From assembly GCA_902635985.1 (NCBI GenBank), contig CACPPZ010000014.1:1-38649 (forward strand): a stretch of 38,649 nucleotides of DNA, read 5' to 3'. The position numbers and the translations under genes are program-made. Positions 16,348 to 26,400 of the stretch are shown in pieces (within the stretch, counting starts at the first letter, position 1; each line of letters starts with the position of its first letter). This DNA comes from Paracoccaceae bacterium (GTDB lineage Bacteria; Pseudomonadota; Alphaproteobacteria; Rhodobacterales; Rhodobacteraceae). The notes beneath the pieces were generated by a model, which had not been told where the DNA came from, ran no database searches, and saw nothing but the letters and a program-made list of their open reading frames with translations.

Positions 16348-16536
16348 AGCATTACGCCCCCTATCTAATAACTTAAAATCACGATAGATCTGCCAACTGC
16401 ATTGCGCAAGGCCCTTTAATAAGGATTCACAATTTTACAAAAATTTTTCGTCGCTCTTTGACAAAAGCTAGTCGAAAACCGACGTGGCAGAAAACTGTAG
16501 CTGCCCTACATGTTAGTCTCCGGAGTGGAGAAATAG
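16348..16536 (+). promoter_or_regulatory. divergent intergenic region with short stem-loops ahead of the folate operon
   Basis: This 189 bp gap separates ppx/gppA (minus) from the folate module (plus), so it should carry both promoters. In the half nearer 16537 two short hairpins can be drawn: GTCG/CGAC (16471-16474 with 16480-16483) and GGCAG/CTGCC (16486-16490 with 16501-16505). CGTCG at 16449-16453 could pair with CGACG at 16480-16484 as an alternative to the first. A TTGACA lies at 16459-16464 without a good -10 partner. A structured leader is possible. I see no match to a cobalamin riboswitch box. Confidence 0.3.
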
Positions 16537-16833
16537 ATGGCTGAAGTTACAATTGTGTATTGGCGCGATATCCCTGCCCAAGTGATTGTTGGTAAAGGCA
16601 GGCGTGGCTCAAAAGTTCAGTTACATGAACGATTTGAGCAAGCTATCGATAGGGCTGCCATGAAGTGCAATCTAAAAGGATCAGATGATTATCTAGCAGA
16701 ATGGCGTAAGGCAGAGCCATACACTGTGGAAGGTGATCCCGATACTGTGGCGAGAAATGAAGCAGAAAGAATCGAGATTGAGTTCAATCAAGAAATACTG
16801 AAAGCCCTCATCGAAAACGAAGGCTGGAAGTAA
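16537..16833 (+). CDS. small 'virulence factor' (PF13769-like) domain protein
   Basis: A 98-residue soluble acidic protein (MAEVTIVYWRDIPAQVIVGK, later KGSDDYLAEWRKAEPY) matching, as far as I recognise it, the so-called virulence-factor domain found beside metF-like genes in roseobacters and rhizobia. Despite the label nothing suggests virulence. It starts 10 bp or so after a strong GGAGTGGAG ribosome site and is followed after 19 bp by the MetF-family gene. The conserved pairing suggests a small accessory subunit of the folate module, perhaps needed for methyl transfer. No catalytic motif is visible. Confidence 0.75.
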   Translation: MAEVTIVYWRDIPAQVIVGKGRRGSKVQLHERFEQAIDRAAMKCNLKGSDDYLAEWRKAEPYTVEGDPDTVARNEAERIEIEFNQEILKALIENEGWK

Positions 16834-16852
16834 TTTATTTTCTGGAGTTAAT

Positions 16853-17767
16853 ATGGCGCTTTTAAAATTTAAAAAAACTGAAAACCAAACCGTCTCAATT
16901 AAAGACTTTAATGATTTAATGCATGGTTTTTCTATGGAAATAATGCCTCGCACTGCAGAAAAAATTGATAATTTTGCTGATATTTTACCTAAAAACACTT
17001 TGATTTACATTGCCCACATCGATGGCACTTCAATCGAAGACATGGTGAAAACCGCAGTAAGGCTTGGAAATGAGGGGTTCAAGGTGATGCCGCATTTTCC
17101 AGCTAGGATAATAGATGATAAATCCACCTTGAAAGAGTGGATAGATCGGTACAGCTCAGAAGCTGGGGTTAAACAAGCACTTCTGCTAGCCGGTGGAGTT
17201 TATACACCAAAGGGTAAATTTGAGTCCTCCATGCAGTTACTTGAAACCGGACTATTTGATAAATTTGGGTTTACAGATTTAAATGTCGCCGGGCACCCCG
17301 AAGGAAACAAAGATATAGATATCGACAATACTACTAAAAACGTCGATATGGCTCTGGAATGGAAACAAAAATTTTCAGAAAGAACTGATGCTAATATGGG
17401 TGTCACCACTCAATTTACCTTTGATTCAAGACCAATTTTCGCATGGGCAAACAGAATTCATGCTTCTGGAATAACCTTACCTATAAACGTAGGCGTAGCG
17501 GGACCTGCTAAATTGCAAACACTAATTAAATTCGCCATAGCATGTGGCGTTGGACCATCACTCAAAGTTCTCCAAAAAAGGGCCCTTGATCTATCAAAAC
17601 TGCTATTGCCTTATGAGCCAACAGAAATATTGAATGAACTGACGTCAGGTAAAGCCAAAAATCCTAATGCAAATATTTCTAGTATTCATTTTTTTCCATT
17701 GGGCGGTATTAAAACTAATGCAGAGTGGATTTCAAATAATTTAACAAAAAACATTAAATTTGCTTAA
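16853..17767 (+). CDS. MetF-family methylenetetrahydrofolate reductase-like protein
   Basis: A 304-residue TIM-barrel protein resembling methylenetetrahydrofolate reductases, which make 5-methyltetrahydrofolate with a flavin cofactor. MetF-like features are FSMEIMPRTAEK near the N-terminus (the S-x-E-x-x-P region), LNVAGHPEGNKD (compare AGYPEGHP), TTQFTFDSRPIFAWANRI and the INVGVAGPA stretch followed by FAIACGVG. It is more divergent than E. coli MetF. The GGAG ribosome site ends 6 bp before the ATG. The next gene, a methyltetrahydrofolate-binding methyltransferase, would use its product, so the two steps are encoded together. The family assignment is good; the exact activity is inferred. Confidence 0.82.
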   Translation: MALLKFKKTENQTVSIKDFNDLMHGFSMEIMPRTAEKIDNFADILPKNTLIYIAHIDGTSIEDMVKTAVRLGNEGFKVMPHFPARIIDDKSTLKEWIDRYSSEAGVKQALLLAGGVYTPKGKFESSMQLLETGLFDKFGFTDLNVAGHPEGNKDIDIDNTTKNVDMALEWKQKFSERTDANMGVTTQFTFDSRPIFAWANRIHASGITLPINVGVAGPAKLQTLIKFAIACGVGPSLKVLQKRALDLSKLLLPYEPTEILNELTSGKAKNPNANISSIHFFPLGGIKTNAEWISNNLTKNIKFA

Positions 17768-17783
17768 TGCTTGTGAGGTAAAA

Positions 17784-18845
17784 ATGGCACGAACCATAGT
17801 TGAATCAAAGTCAAAGACTGCAGTAATCGGCTTTGATGAACCATTCTGTGTTATCGGAGAACGTATAAACCCAACAGGACGGAAAAAACTAGCGTCAGAA
17901 CTTGAAGCGGGAAATTTCGCTACCGTAGAAAGTGACGCGTTAGCTCAGGTTGAGGCGGGTGCTAACATTCTAGATATAAATGCTGGCGTTGTATATAACT
18001 CCAATCCAAACCCAAACGAAACTGAGCCACCTCTTATGGTTGATTTAGTAAATTTAGTTCAAAATCTAACTGATGTTCCTCTATGTATAGATAGCTCTGT
18101 ACCCGCCGCGTTGGAAGCTGGATTGGAAGCAGCCCAAGGGCGACCTTTGTTAAATTCCGTAACAGGTGAAGAAGATCGTCTAGAATTCGTTCTACCGCTT
18201 GTTAAAAAATATAACGTTCCTGTCGTTGCAATATCAAATGATGATACAGGCATTTCAGAAGATCCAGATATACGGTTTATGGTTGCGAAAAAAATTGTTG
18301 AAAGAGCAGCAGACTTCAATATTCCCGCACACGATATTGTGGTCGATCCTTTAGTGATGCCGATTGGCGCAATGGCCACTGCAGGAAACCAAGTATTTTC
18401 ATTAGTAAGAATGTTAAGAGAAGAACTTGGCGTTAATACGACATGTGGTGCCTCCAACGTATCTTTTGGATTGCCGAACAGACATGGTATAAATAACGCA
18501 TTCCTACCAATGGCAATGGGAGCAGGAATGACCTCTGCAATTATGAATCCAGTGGCTTTGCCTGTAACGACGAAAAAGATTGAAGAAAAGCGTGAACAAA
18601 TTCAAAATGCTGGTATTGTAGTGCCTGTGGATTTAGATCAAGAGACTTTTGCTAAAATATTTGGGCTCGGGTCTACAAAAAGCAGTCCAGGTAAAGAAAT
18701 GGAAGCGATACGCGCCGCTAATTTACTAACGAATAATGATCCGCATGGAGCATCGTGGATTCAATTCAACAAATCTTCGTCTTCAGGCAATCAAGCTTCC
18801 GTAGGCCGAAGCGGGCGTCGCGGCGGGCGTAGACGCACTTCATAG
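17784..18845 (+). CDS. methyltetrahydrofolate:corrinoid methyltransferase-like pterin-binding protein
   Basis: A 353-residue TIM-barrel of the pterin-binding (DHPS/MeTr) superfamily. Motifs include VIGERINPTGRKKL (about 24-37), ILDINAG (62-68), LCIDSSVPAALEAGL (100-114) and PLLNSVTGEEDR (121-132). This domain transfers the methyl group of 5-methyltetrahydrofolate to a corrinoid, as in MetH or in split methyltransferase systems. No homocysteine-binding or B12-binding domain is attached; those would have to be separate proteins, as described for split methionine synthase in roseobacters. The C-terminus is an Arg/Gly/Ser-rich tail ending RSGRRGGRRRTS. I use the ATG at 17784, six bases after a GAGG ribosome site, not the earlier ATG at 17760, which overlaps the preceding gene. 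Confidence 0.85.
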   Translation: MARTIVESKSKTAVIGFDEPFCVIGERINPTGRKKLASELEAGNFATVESDALAQVEAGANILDINAGVVYNSNPNPNETEPPLMVDLVNLVQNLTDVPLCIDSSVPAALEAGLEAAQGRPLLNSVTGEEDRLEFVLPLVKKYNVPVVAISNDDTGISEDPDIRFMVAKKIVERAADFNIPAHDIVVDPLVMPIGAMATAGNQVFSLVRMLREELGVNTTCGASNVSFGLPNRHGINNAFLPMAMGAGMTSAIMNPVALPVTTKKIEEKREQIQNAGIVVPVDLDQETFAKIFGLGSTKSSPGKEMEAIRAANLLTNNDPHGASWIQFNKSSSSGNQASVGRSGRRGGRRRTS

Positions 18846-18898
18846 TATCTAGCAAACAACAATTTTATATGTAAGATAATCACGCGGAGAAATTAAAA

Positions 18899-20293
18899 TT
18901 AGTAATGTATTACCCTGTTGTATGCATCTAAAACAGATTCATGCATCATCTCCGAAAGGGTTGGGTGTGGAAAAATAGCGTGCGCTAAGTCTTCTTCTGT
19001 AGTTTCTAAAGCTTGGCCAATTACATAACCTTGGATTAACTCTGTCACCTCTGCACCAATCATATGCGCACCTAATAGCTCACCAGAATTTGCGTCAAAT
19101 ATTGTTTTGACGAAACCGTCTTTTTCACCCAGGGCTAACGCTTTTCCATTTCCTATAAAAGGAAACTTTCCAACTTTTATATCATAACCAACTTGTTTGG
19201 CTTGGGTTTCAGTTAAACCAACCGATGCAATTTGAGGATAAGAATAAGTACAACCAGGAATGGCAATTGGATTTAACGGCTTAACGCTCCTGCCTGCCAC
19301 TTTTTCCGCAACCAATGTACCCTCATGGCTAGCTTTGTGCGCTAACCAAGGCGCTCCCGTGAGGTCACCGATCGCGAAGATACCTGGAATATTTGTTTCA
19401 CAATACTCGTTGGTTACTACATGATTGGACTTCATCTCCACACCTACTTCCTCTAAGCCCAAACCATCAACATTACCCACAATTCCAACCGCAGAAATTA
19501 CAGCATCAAACTCTATTTCTTCCATTACGCCATTACAATTGATAGATGCTAAAACTCGATCCTTTTCGCGATCGAGCTTTTGGACCTTTGCGTCCGTTTT
19601 TACAGTCATACCTTGCTTAATGAAGTGCTCTGCAGCAAAAGACGAAATTTCCTCATCTTCTACTGGTAATATTCGATCTAGAACCTCCACTATTGTCGTA
19701 TTAGCACCAAGGGTATTATAAAAACTGGCAAACTCTACACCAATTGCCCCCGATCCCATAACCAAAAGATTTTTTGGCATCTTTGATGGCATTAAAGCAT
19801 GTTTGTAGGTCCAGACAAGCTTTCCATCAGCTTCCATTCCTGGAAGCTCTCTTGCCCTAGCCCCAGTTGCAAGAATAATATTTTTTCCAGTTATTGTTTT
19901 ATGTTCACCATCTAAATCAATACTTATGATAGAGCTTTCCAACAATTTAGCTTCACCAGAGAAAACAGTTACCTTATTTTTTTTTAAAAGATGCCCAACG
20001 CCTTGATTTAACTGACCCGCGATCTTTCTAGATCTTGCTACTATCTCAGAGAGATCAAAGCTTATTTTTTCAGCAGATAGGCCAAATTCTTTCGCCCGCT
20101 CCGCCAAATGATAAACTTCTGCACTGCGTAACATTGCTTTAGTAGGAATACAGCCCCAATTTAGACAAATACCACCGAGATGTTCTCGTTCAACAATAGC
20201 CACGTTTAGCCCTAACTGCGATGCTCTTATAGCAGCTACATAACCTCCAGGCCCAGCACCCAACACAACCAAATCAAAAATATTAGATGCCAT
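18899..20293 (-). CDS. lpdA: dihydrolipoamide dehydrogenase (E3)
   Basis: FAD/NAD disulfide oxidoreductase of 464 residues, the E3 subunit shared by 2-oxoacid dehydrogenase and glycine cleavage complexes. It has the FAD fold LVVLGAGPGGYVAAI, the redox disulfide GGICLNWGCIPTK (C43 and C48), the NAD-binding LVMGSGAIGVEFA, the FAD motif GIFAIGDLTGAPWLAHKA and the C-terminal active-site HPHPTLSE. The ATG at 20293 is preferred because AAGGG sits 8 nt upstream; a GTG at 20299 is too close to that site. No E1 or E2 gene is beside it, so it may serve several complexes. Confidence 0.96.
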   Translation of the reverse strand: MASNIFDLVVLGAGPGGYVAAIRASQLGLNVAIVEREHLGGICLNWGCIPTKAMLRSAEVYHLAERAKEFGLSAEKISFDLSEIVARSRKIAGQLNQGVGHLLKKNKVTVFSGEAKLLESSIISIDLDGEHKTITGKNIILATGARARELPGMEADGKLVWTYKHALMPSKMPKNLLVMGSGAIGVEFASFYNTLGANTTIVEVLDRILPVEDEEISSFAAEHFIKQGMTVKTDAKVQKLDREKDRVLASINCNGVMEEIEFDAVISAVGIVGNVDGLGLEEVGVEMKSNHVVTNEYCETNIPGIFAIGDLTGAPWLAHKASHEGTLVAEKVAGRSVKPLNPIAIPGCTYSYPQIASVGLTETQAKQVGYDIKVGKFPFIGNGKALALGEKDGFVKTIFDANSGELLGAHMIGAEVTELIQGYVIGQALETTEEDLAHAIFPHPTLSEMMHESVLDAYNRVIHY

Positions 20294-20361
20294 AAACACT
20301 ACCCTTCAATTTGGTTTAGCATTAAACTAATTTTGAGATCAACTCAATGCAGGACCTATGC

Positions 20362-20937
20362 TTAAGCAGAATTTGCGAGTTGTGTATAAGTCATACCATA
20401 CCCACCATTTTTCATATATTCGGCTTCAAGAGCGGTATTTCTTCGGCTCAGCGTTTCGTTCCTAGTTGGGAAACGTCCAAATTTTCTTATAACTTCACGA
20501 TGTGCCTTAGCATGCAAGAGGTTATTCATACCCGTCAATGGCATTCGCTCATGCATTAACCTGATACATCGTTCTTGATCTTGTAAGCTTTCCGAATGCA
20601 TCAGCGGAAGGTAGAAAAACTGACGTCCAGGCTCATCAATCTCCAGATCAAATTTGTACTTTATAGCCTGTTTTGCTGCAGCAAGAGCAACATGATCTGA
20701 TGAAAAAGCTTTTGAAGAACCTCTAAACATATTTCTTGAGAATTGATCTAATACCAAAATATAAGCGAGTGATCCAGATGGATATGTTAACCACATTCCA
20801 AAATTTCCATTCATTATAGAAACCCAGATAGGGTAAAATTCTCGCAAAATTACATTATCTAAACTTTTTGACGAGTTGTACCATTGCTTTGGATCAGTTT
20901 CGTCTAACCAGAAACTTAAAACTTTCTCAGGGCCCAT
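20362..20937 (-). CDS. DUF924 family protein
   Basis: A 191-residue soluble, helix-rich protein of the DUF924 family. Recognisable stretches are VLSFWLDETDPKQWY at the N-terminus, LAYILVLDQFSRNMFRG in the middle, FFYLPLMHSESLQDQERC, and HREVIRKFGRFPTRNETLSR near the C-terminus. The family has a tetratricopeptide-like fold and no established biochemical role. It reads in the same direction as, and 62-68 bp upstream of, lpdA. A GGGAG ribosome site precedes the ATG by about 10 nt. I cannot give it a function. Confidence 0.88.
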   Translation of the reverse strand: MGPEKVLSFWLDETDPKQWYNSSKSLDNVILREFYPIWVSIMNGNFGMWLTYPSGSLAYILVLDQFSRNMFRGSSKAFSSDHVALAAAKQAIKYKFDLEIDEPGRQFFYLPLMHSESLQDQERCIRLMHERMPLTGMNNLLHAKAHREVIRKFGRFPTRNETLSRRNTALEAEYMKNGGYGMTYTQLANSA

Positions 20938-21042
20938 TTGATTGATGCTCCCATTTTATTATCTAACTGCTCGTCATCAGTTTAGATTTATGTGTTTTTA
21001 TATTAATACAGATAATATAAAATTGATAGAAAAGAGTGTGAT

Positions 21043-22299
21043 TTATGCATCACTTTTTTCATCATCTTCGTTGGCAATATCAAAAGCATATTCTTGAGCA
21101 ATTTCGACTGCCACGCCTGTTGAATTTGGCAATACTGCTGCATACGCGGCAGTATCAGCTACGGTTGCACGTTGCGTCATTCTATATCCAGCGTAAAAAA
21201 CCAAAGTGATCATTAACAGAAATATAATAATAAAAAAGATTTCAGCCCCGAATGCGTCCATTGCGTAGCCTATAATAAGAGGCCCTGAAATTGCGCCAAT
21301 TCCATTAACAAACAATAAACCAGCTGCCGCAGAAGCCATATCTTCGTACTCAATAAAATCATTTGCGTGGGCAATTAGTAATGAATAAAGCGGATTTGAT
21401 AGACCGCCTACTAAGAATGCCGCAAATACTAGCGCAAAAAAATAATCTCCAGCAAAATAGGCGCAGACAGATCCAAGTGCCGAAGAAGCAGAAATAAGCA
21501 ATATTAACAATCGCCTATCCATTCTGTCGGATATCCACCCAATTGGATATTGGAATATCATAGCCCCAATATAAAAGGCCGCAACAAAGAGCGAGATTTG
21601 AGATACCGATAAACCTATTTGGGAACCAAATACGGCAGACATTCCGAATTGAGCAGAGAAAACACCTCCCAACAAGAACATTCCAACACAACCTAACGGA
21701 GAGTTTTTAAAGAGCTGCAAAAGGCTCATAGCTTTCGTGCGCTCAAAAGCGGGCGTCGGACTTATCGATAATAGAATCGGCGCAAAAGAAATAGACACAA
21801 GAATAGAAATAATAATAAACAAGATATAACCCTTGGGGTCTCCAACTGCTAATACGCCCTGTGCAGCCACAATTCCAATCATCTGAACTATCATATATAA
21901 CGATAACGCTCGGCCTCGATTATCGTTATTAACAGAATTATTTAACCAACTCTCTGCAGTAATATAGACACCACAGTAACAAAAGCCAATGACTACCCTT
22001 CCTAAGGACCAAAAGATTGGATTGGCGAAAAGAGGATAGGCTATCAAAACTGCAGAAATAAATGATGCGAGCGCCGCAAATACACGAACGTGACCAACAC
22101 GACGTATTAATTCTGGAACTAGTCGACTGGCACCTAAGAAGCCTACGAAATATGCAGACATGACCACTGATAGTTCGATAGTACTAAAACCTTCTAATTC
22201 ACCTCTAACGCCAATTAAGGTTCCTTGTAACCCATTGCCTACCATGAGTAGCATCATGCCGAGCATTAACGCCCATGTATTTCTTAAGACGATAAACAT
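21043..22299 (-). CDS. MFS transporter (YcaD/YfkF-like)
   Basis: Major facilitator superfamily carrier of 418 residues with about 12 hydrophobic segments between residues 5 and 385, then an acidic cytoplasmic tail (EDDEKSDA end). The loop after segment 2 reads LIRRVGHVRVFA and the central loop GWISDRMDRRLL is the standard MFS motif-A region of the second half. Overall pattern (ESWLNN, NRGRALSLYMI) resembles the YcaD subgroup, whose substrates are not defined. An AGAGGT ribosome site lies 7 nt before the ATG. The neighbours (queA upstream, DUF924 downstream) give no substrate hint; it could export or import small organic solutes. Confidence 0.9.
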   Translation of the reverse strand: MFIVLRNTWALMLGMMLLMVGNGLQGTLIGVRGELEGFSTIELSVVMSAYFVGFLGASRLVPELIRRVGHVRVFAALASFISAVLIAYPLFANPIFWSLGRVVIGFCYCGVYITAESWLNNSVNNDNRGRALSLYMIVQMIGIVAAQGVLAVGDPKGYILFIIISILVSISFAPILLSISPTPAFERTKAMSLLQLFKNSPLGCVGMFLLGGVFSAQFGMSAVFGSQIGLSVSQISLFVAAFYIGAMIFQYPIGWISDRMDRRLLILLISASSALGSVCAYFAGDYFFALVFAAFLVGGLSNPLYSLLIAHANDFIEYEDMASAAAGLLFVNGIGAISGPLIIGYAMDAFGAEIFFIIIFLLMITLVFYAGYRMTQRATVADTAAYAAVLPNSTGVAVEIAQEYAFDIANEDDEKSDA

Positions 22300-22342
22300 G
22301 AATCAAACCTCTAAAATTTTAGCAATTTTAAAGCGTATTTTA

Positions 22343-23401
22343 TTAAAACTTCTTTAACAAAAGCGACGCATCACCATATGAAAAAAATCTATATTTTTCT
22401 GCAATCGCATGTTTATAAATCTTTTTGATACGATCGGCTCCCATTAACGCCGAAACCAACATTAGTAAAGTAGATTTTGGCAGATGGAAATTGGTCATTA
22501 GGCCATCCGCTACCTTAAATTTAAACCCTGGATAAATGAATATATCCGTTTTGCCATTCCATGCAGAAACAAAGCCATTTTTTTCTGCAGCTGATTCAAT
22601 CAACCTTAATGCCGTTGTTCCCACTGGTATCACACGATTCCCGCACGATTTAGTTTCATTTATTTCTAATGCAGCGGCTTCCGAAATATATCCAATTTCT
22701 GGATGCATTTTATGTTCACTGATTTCATCAACTTTTACTGGAAGAAAGGTCCCAGCACCAACATGCAACGTAATAAATGTGATGGAAACGCCCTTTTCTT
22801 CTAGTTTAAACAATAAGTTTTTATCAAAATGCAGTGAAGCAGTTGGGGCCGCCACTGACCCAATTTCTTTTGCCCATACTGTTTGATAATCAACCACGTC
22901 TCTAAGGTCTGCCGATCTTTTCTTCTCGATATAAGGTGGTAACGGCATAGAGCCAATTTCAGATAAGCATTCCTCTAATTCTTTGCCATTTTTATTAAAA
23001 CATAAGGTAGCAGTACCATTTAGTTTATCCATAACTTTTGCCTGCAGGCCTAATTCAAAATCTACAACTTCACCAAGATTTAGTTTGCGTAGTGGTTTTA
23101 CAAGCGCGATCCATATATCCGCTGAAATACGCTCTATCAAATTTATCACTATATTAGCTCTAACAACCTTATCCGGTGCTATTATCCTACTACGAGTTCC
23201 CAACAATCTTGCTGGTATGACTTTAGTATCATTTAACACCAACCTATCACCCGGGCGTAACAAGTCTACCAAGTCAGTTACTTGAAAATCATCAATAGTA
23301 TTATCGGTCGCAACAAGTAACTTAGCTAAAACCCTCGGGTTTTTAGGTCTGAGTGCAATTAATTCTGTTGGAAGTTCAAAGTCAAAATCTTCGAGCTTCA
23401 T
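22343..23401 (-). CDS. queA: S-adenosylmethionine:tRNA ribosyltransferase-isomerase
   Basis: QueA (352 residues) transfers and isomerises the ribose of SAM onto preQ1 in tRNA, forming epoxyqueuosine. Family stretches visible are FDFELPTELIALRPKNPR at the N-terminus, LVLNDTKVIPARLLG, the VAAPTASLHF segment, FITLHVGAGTFLPVK and LMTNFHLPKSTLLMLVSA. Its ATG overlaps the stop codon of the upstream AsmA/YhdP-like gene by one base (TAATG), suggesting translational coupling of two functionally unrelated genes. Length is normal. GluQ at 32.4 kb, which modifies queuosine-bearing tRNA(Asp), belongs to the same modification pathway. Confidence 0.97.
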   Translation of the reverse strand: MKLEDFDFELPTELIALRPKNPRVLAKLLVATDNTIDDFQVTDLVDLLRPGDRLVLNDTKVIPARLLGTRSRIIAPDKVVRANIVINLIERISADIWIALVKPLRKLNLGEVVDFELGLQAKVMDKLNGTATLCFNKNGKELEECLSEIGSMPLPPYIEKKRSADLRDVVDYQTVWAKEIGSVAAPTASLHFDKNLLFKLEEKGVSITFITLHVGAGTFLPVKVDEISEHKMHPEIGYISEAAALEINETKSCGNRVIPVGTTALRLIESAAEKNGFVSAWNGKTDIFIYPGFKFKVADGLMTNFHLPKSTLLMLVSALMGADRIKKIYKHAIAEKYRFFSYGDASLLLKKF

Positions 23402-26400
23402 TACTCTAATTCCACTTTTGGAGGCGGTCTCCTGAAAATTTCTCGAAACATTCCAGGGGTCAGAACTGAGAACGGGTTTACAAGAACCTTGGGTGTATCT
23501 GGATTACCCCATAGATCAAAATTAATACCGATCAGACCCTCACCCTTTCTAGTTAAAACCGAACCAATTGAATTGATGGCATAAACAGGAGAAAAAACTC
23601 CCTGAAAATCTAATATTTGGCCTTTTCTATCAAAATATCCGTCTAACGAAATACCTAGGGAAGGACCAAAGAAACTGGCACGATCAATAATATATTGCCC
23701 TTCATCAAGCCTGAAATTTATATCGCTCTCATCAAGAAAAAGCCCTTGCCCAAGCATTTGTTCTAGTAATCCAATTATAGAAAGGGCCTGTAATAATTTT
23801 GCCAAGGCTGGTAAGTCATATATCCTCAAGTCTTCTGTTAATAGCCTACCTTCAATATTTTTTTGTTTACGATTTATGCTTAACCTAAGAGATCCTTCAG
23901 CACCTTTTTTAATTAGTCCGGCCACCTGCAAGAAAGCCCCCGCATCTTTCGATAGTATTTCTACAGAGCTAAATCCATTTTTGGAGGTAAATGAACCAGA
24001 TATAGGGTCAACCCCCATAAATAATCCATTAAAATGACCATTAATCCTATCAGAAAAGAAATTTGTTGAAAAATTATCAATATAGTAAGAGTCCGTTAAA
24101 TGGATCGTATCCAGATCAACGGCAATTGGGATGCCTTCATTTCTTTCAGAATTTGGCTCAATAATTTTTAGATAGTTTGCAAGATTAAATTCACCTCCTG
24201 TAATTTTTAACCCATCTTTAGATACAAAACCTGAAACATCTAAAATACCATCTCTAAGTAATCGTTCTAATACAATGGTCTCATTATCGTTTACTGTACC
24301 ATGTACCTCCAAATCTTCCCCTGAAATAATAAATTTATCATACTGTAGACCATCATTTATATTTCCAAACACTTCCAAACTAGCAAGCGCACTCTGATTT
24401 TTTTTCCAGCCAATTTCAGGAAGCCTTATTTCTAAACCTTGTAAATTTGACGTCAAACGAAAAGTAGGTTTTTGATTACTAGGAAAATCCACAAAAACAA
24501 ATGCTGGGGAGCTACCAGACAACCAATCATTTCTCGTATCTTCGTGTAATGTATTAAGAATACTCTCTGATATTAATACTCTTCCTTCGATGCGAGGGAT
24601 AGTTTTGCTTTCTTCTTCCCCAAATCCAGAAATATACTTTATATCAGCTGGGATATCCCCAACGGATACTTGTCCATCTAATTGCAAGTAGCTTTTCTTG
24701 ATTTCCAACGAGAGTCTATCCGATGTAATATCATGTGGAAAAGTTTCTCCACTGACTTTTATATCCTCAATAGTACCGGAAAGTTTATATTTTATTTCTT
24801 GAGGTTCTATCTTCATTTTCAGCGGCAATTCTAAAATACCCTGCAAGATAGCAGAACCTTGCAAATTTTTTGGTTCTTCAAAACCATAGTTTTTTTCCAA
24901 ATCAGACAAAGATATTAGAGCGGATAAACTGCCAGCTGAGTACAGATTTATCTTTCCAGGATAGGGTTTAATATCAGTATTATTCACAACCAAATTTGAT
25001 CCAGAAAGATCTAAACGATTATTTTGATCACCGACGTAACCATTTGATAAACTGACGGAAAACCTTTTGTCATAAAATGAGTAAGTTCCAGCAGCTTCCT
25101 CTAACGGAGGAAAGCCATCTATTAAATTAATTGTTGCATTAGAAAAAGAATAGCCCATAACAACTTTTGGCCTAACGTTGCTTCCAAAAGTTACTGATGC
25201 GTAAAGATCTCTTAAATTTGCATCTAAAACATTTTTCTCAAGCCACAGCCGCCCATTCTTTTTAAAGTCTGGAGGCCAGTATGCAATAATATCGTCATTT
25301 TCTGCTTTATCACTCTCTAATTCGGACGACACCTCCCAACCACTCTTTCCTGAAACAATCTGTCCTTTCGCCACAACAACCAAGTCTCTTAAAGAATCCT
25401 TTACGGATAGTTGTTGGACTTCTAAATTAAAAGGCTCAGGCTCAAGTATAAAGTCAACCTCTGCATCCTCAAACGCAAGCGGTTTATCATACATTTCAAG
25501 GGGATTGATTTCTAATTCTTTCGCCCTGAGAGTGCCAGTGTAGAAAGACCTTTCATCTTTATCAATCTTGAGCTGCACAGACCCTGCTAAACTTGTCTTC
25601 AAATCTTTGCTATTTATATTTATTTCCTCAAAATTTAGCAGATTAATTTTTCTATCATACGAAAAATAAACATTGGCATTATCAAAACGTAAAGGTCTAC
25701 TATTGGCATCGGCTCGCAAGACACCTGAACCAATCTTTAATGATGCACTTATCTCACGGACTTCCGTATCAGAGCCGATCTTAGTGCGGAATGCCCCCGA
25801 TATTGGGGCCTCAATAACATTTAACCAAGAAAGAGCCGGAGATTGCACGGCTATTTCTTTCGATGGAAAATCGTCAAATAAAATTCCAAGGCTTCCATTG
25901 CCTGAGGACAAATCTGTTTCATAATTAATTTGAAGTGTTGAAATGTCCGCACCACCCATTAAAAATGCTGCATCTCCACGCACTGATATCTCATTAAGCC
26001 GTCTTTTTAATTCTATGCGAGCTCCATCAACAACCCAGAGCGATGACGCTTTCTGATCATCATACTGCACCGTCATGGAGGTAACCATAAAATTTTCTAA
26101 ATTCAAAAAGACATCTTTTTCCAAGAAATTTCTAAAAGTTGTCGATAAAGGAAACAAAGCATTATCGCCGTCGCCAGTTAGTGAACTACTAGGTCCAAAT
26201 TTGACAGAGTAATCCCCATTATTATTTCTTTTGACCCCTAGTGTCAGGCCGTCTATAGAAATGGTAGTTAAATCAAACTTTCCACTATATAACTCTTTTA
26301 TTGACAAGCCCAATTCAACTTTGGAGATTTCGAGGAATGGCTTACGATTTACGCTATCATAAATTGTGACCTCAGAGACGATAATATTAGGTTTAAAATT

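Noticed and set aside
16348-16536. Cobalamin or SAM riboswitch ahead of the folate module
   Set aside because: I searched by eye for the B12 box and for SAM/SAH pseudoknot signatures and found none; only short hairpins remain, so no riboswitch class is claimed.
16537-16833. Virulence factor
   Set aside because: The label comes from a domain name only; the gene sits in a housekeeping one-carbon unit.
20300-20361. Terminator hairpins between DUF924 and lpdA (TTGAG/CTCAA, GTTTA/TAAAC)
   Set aside because: Stems are only 5 bp, AT-rich and not followed by a T tract in either direction.
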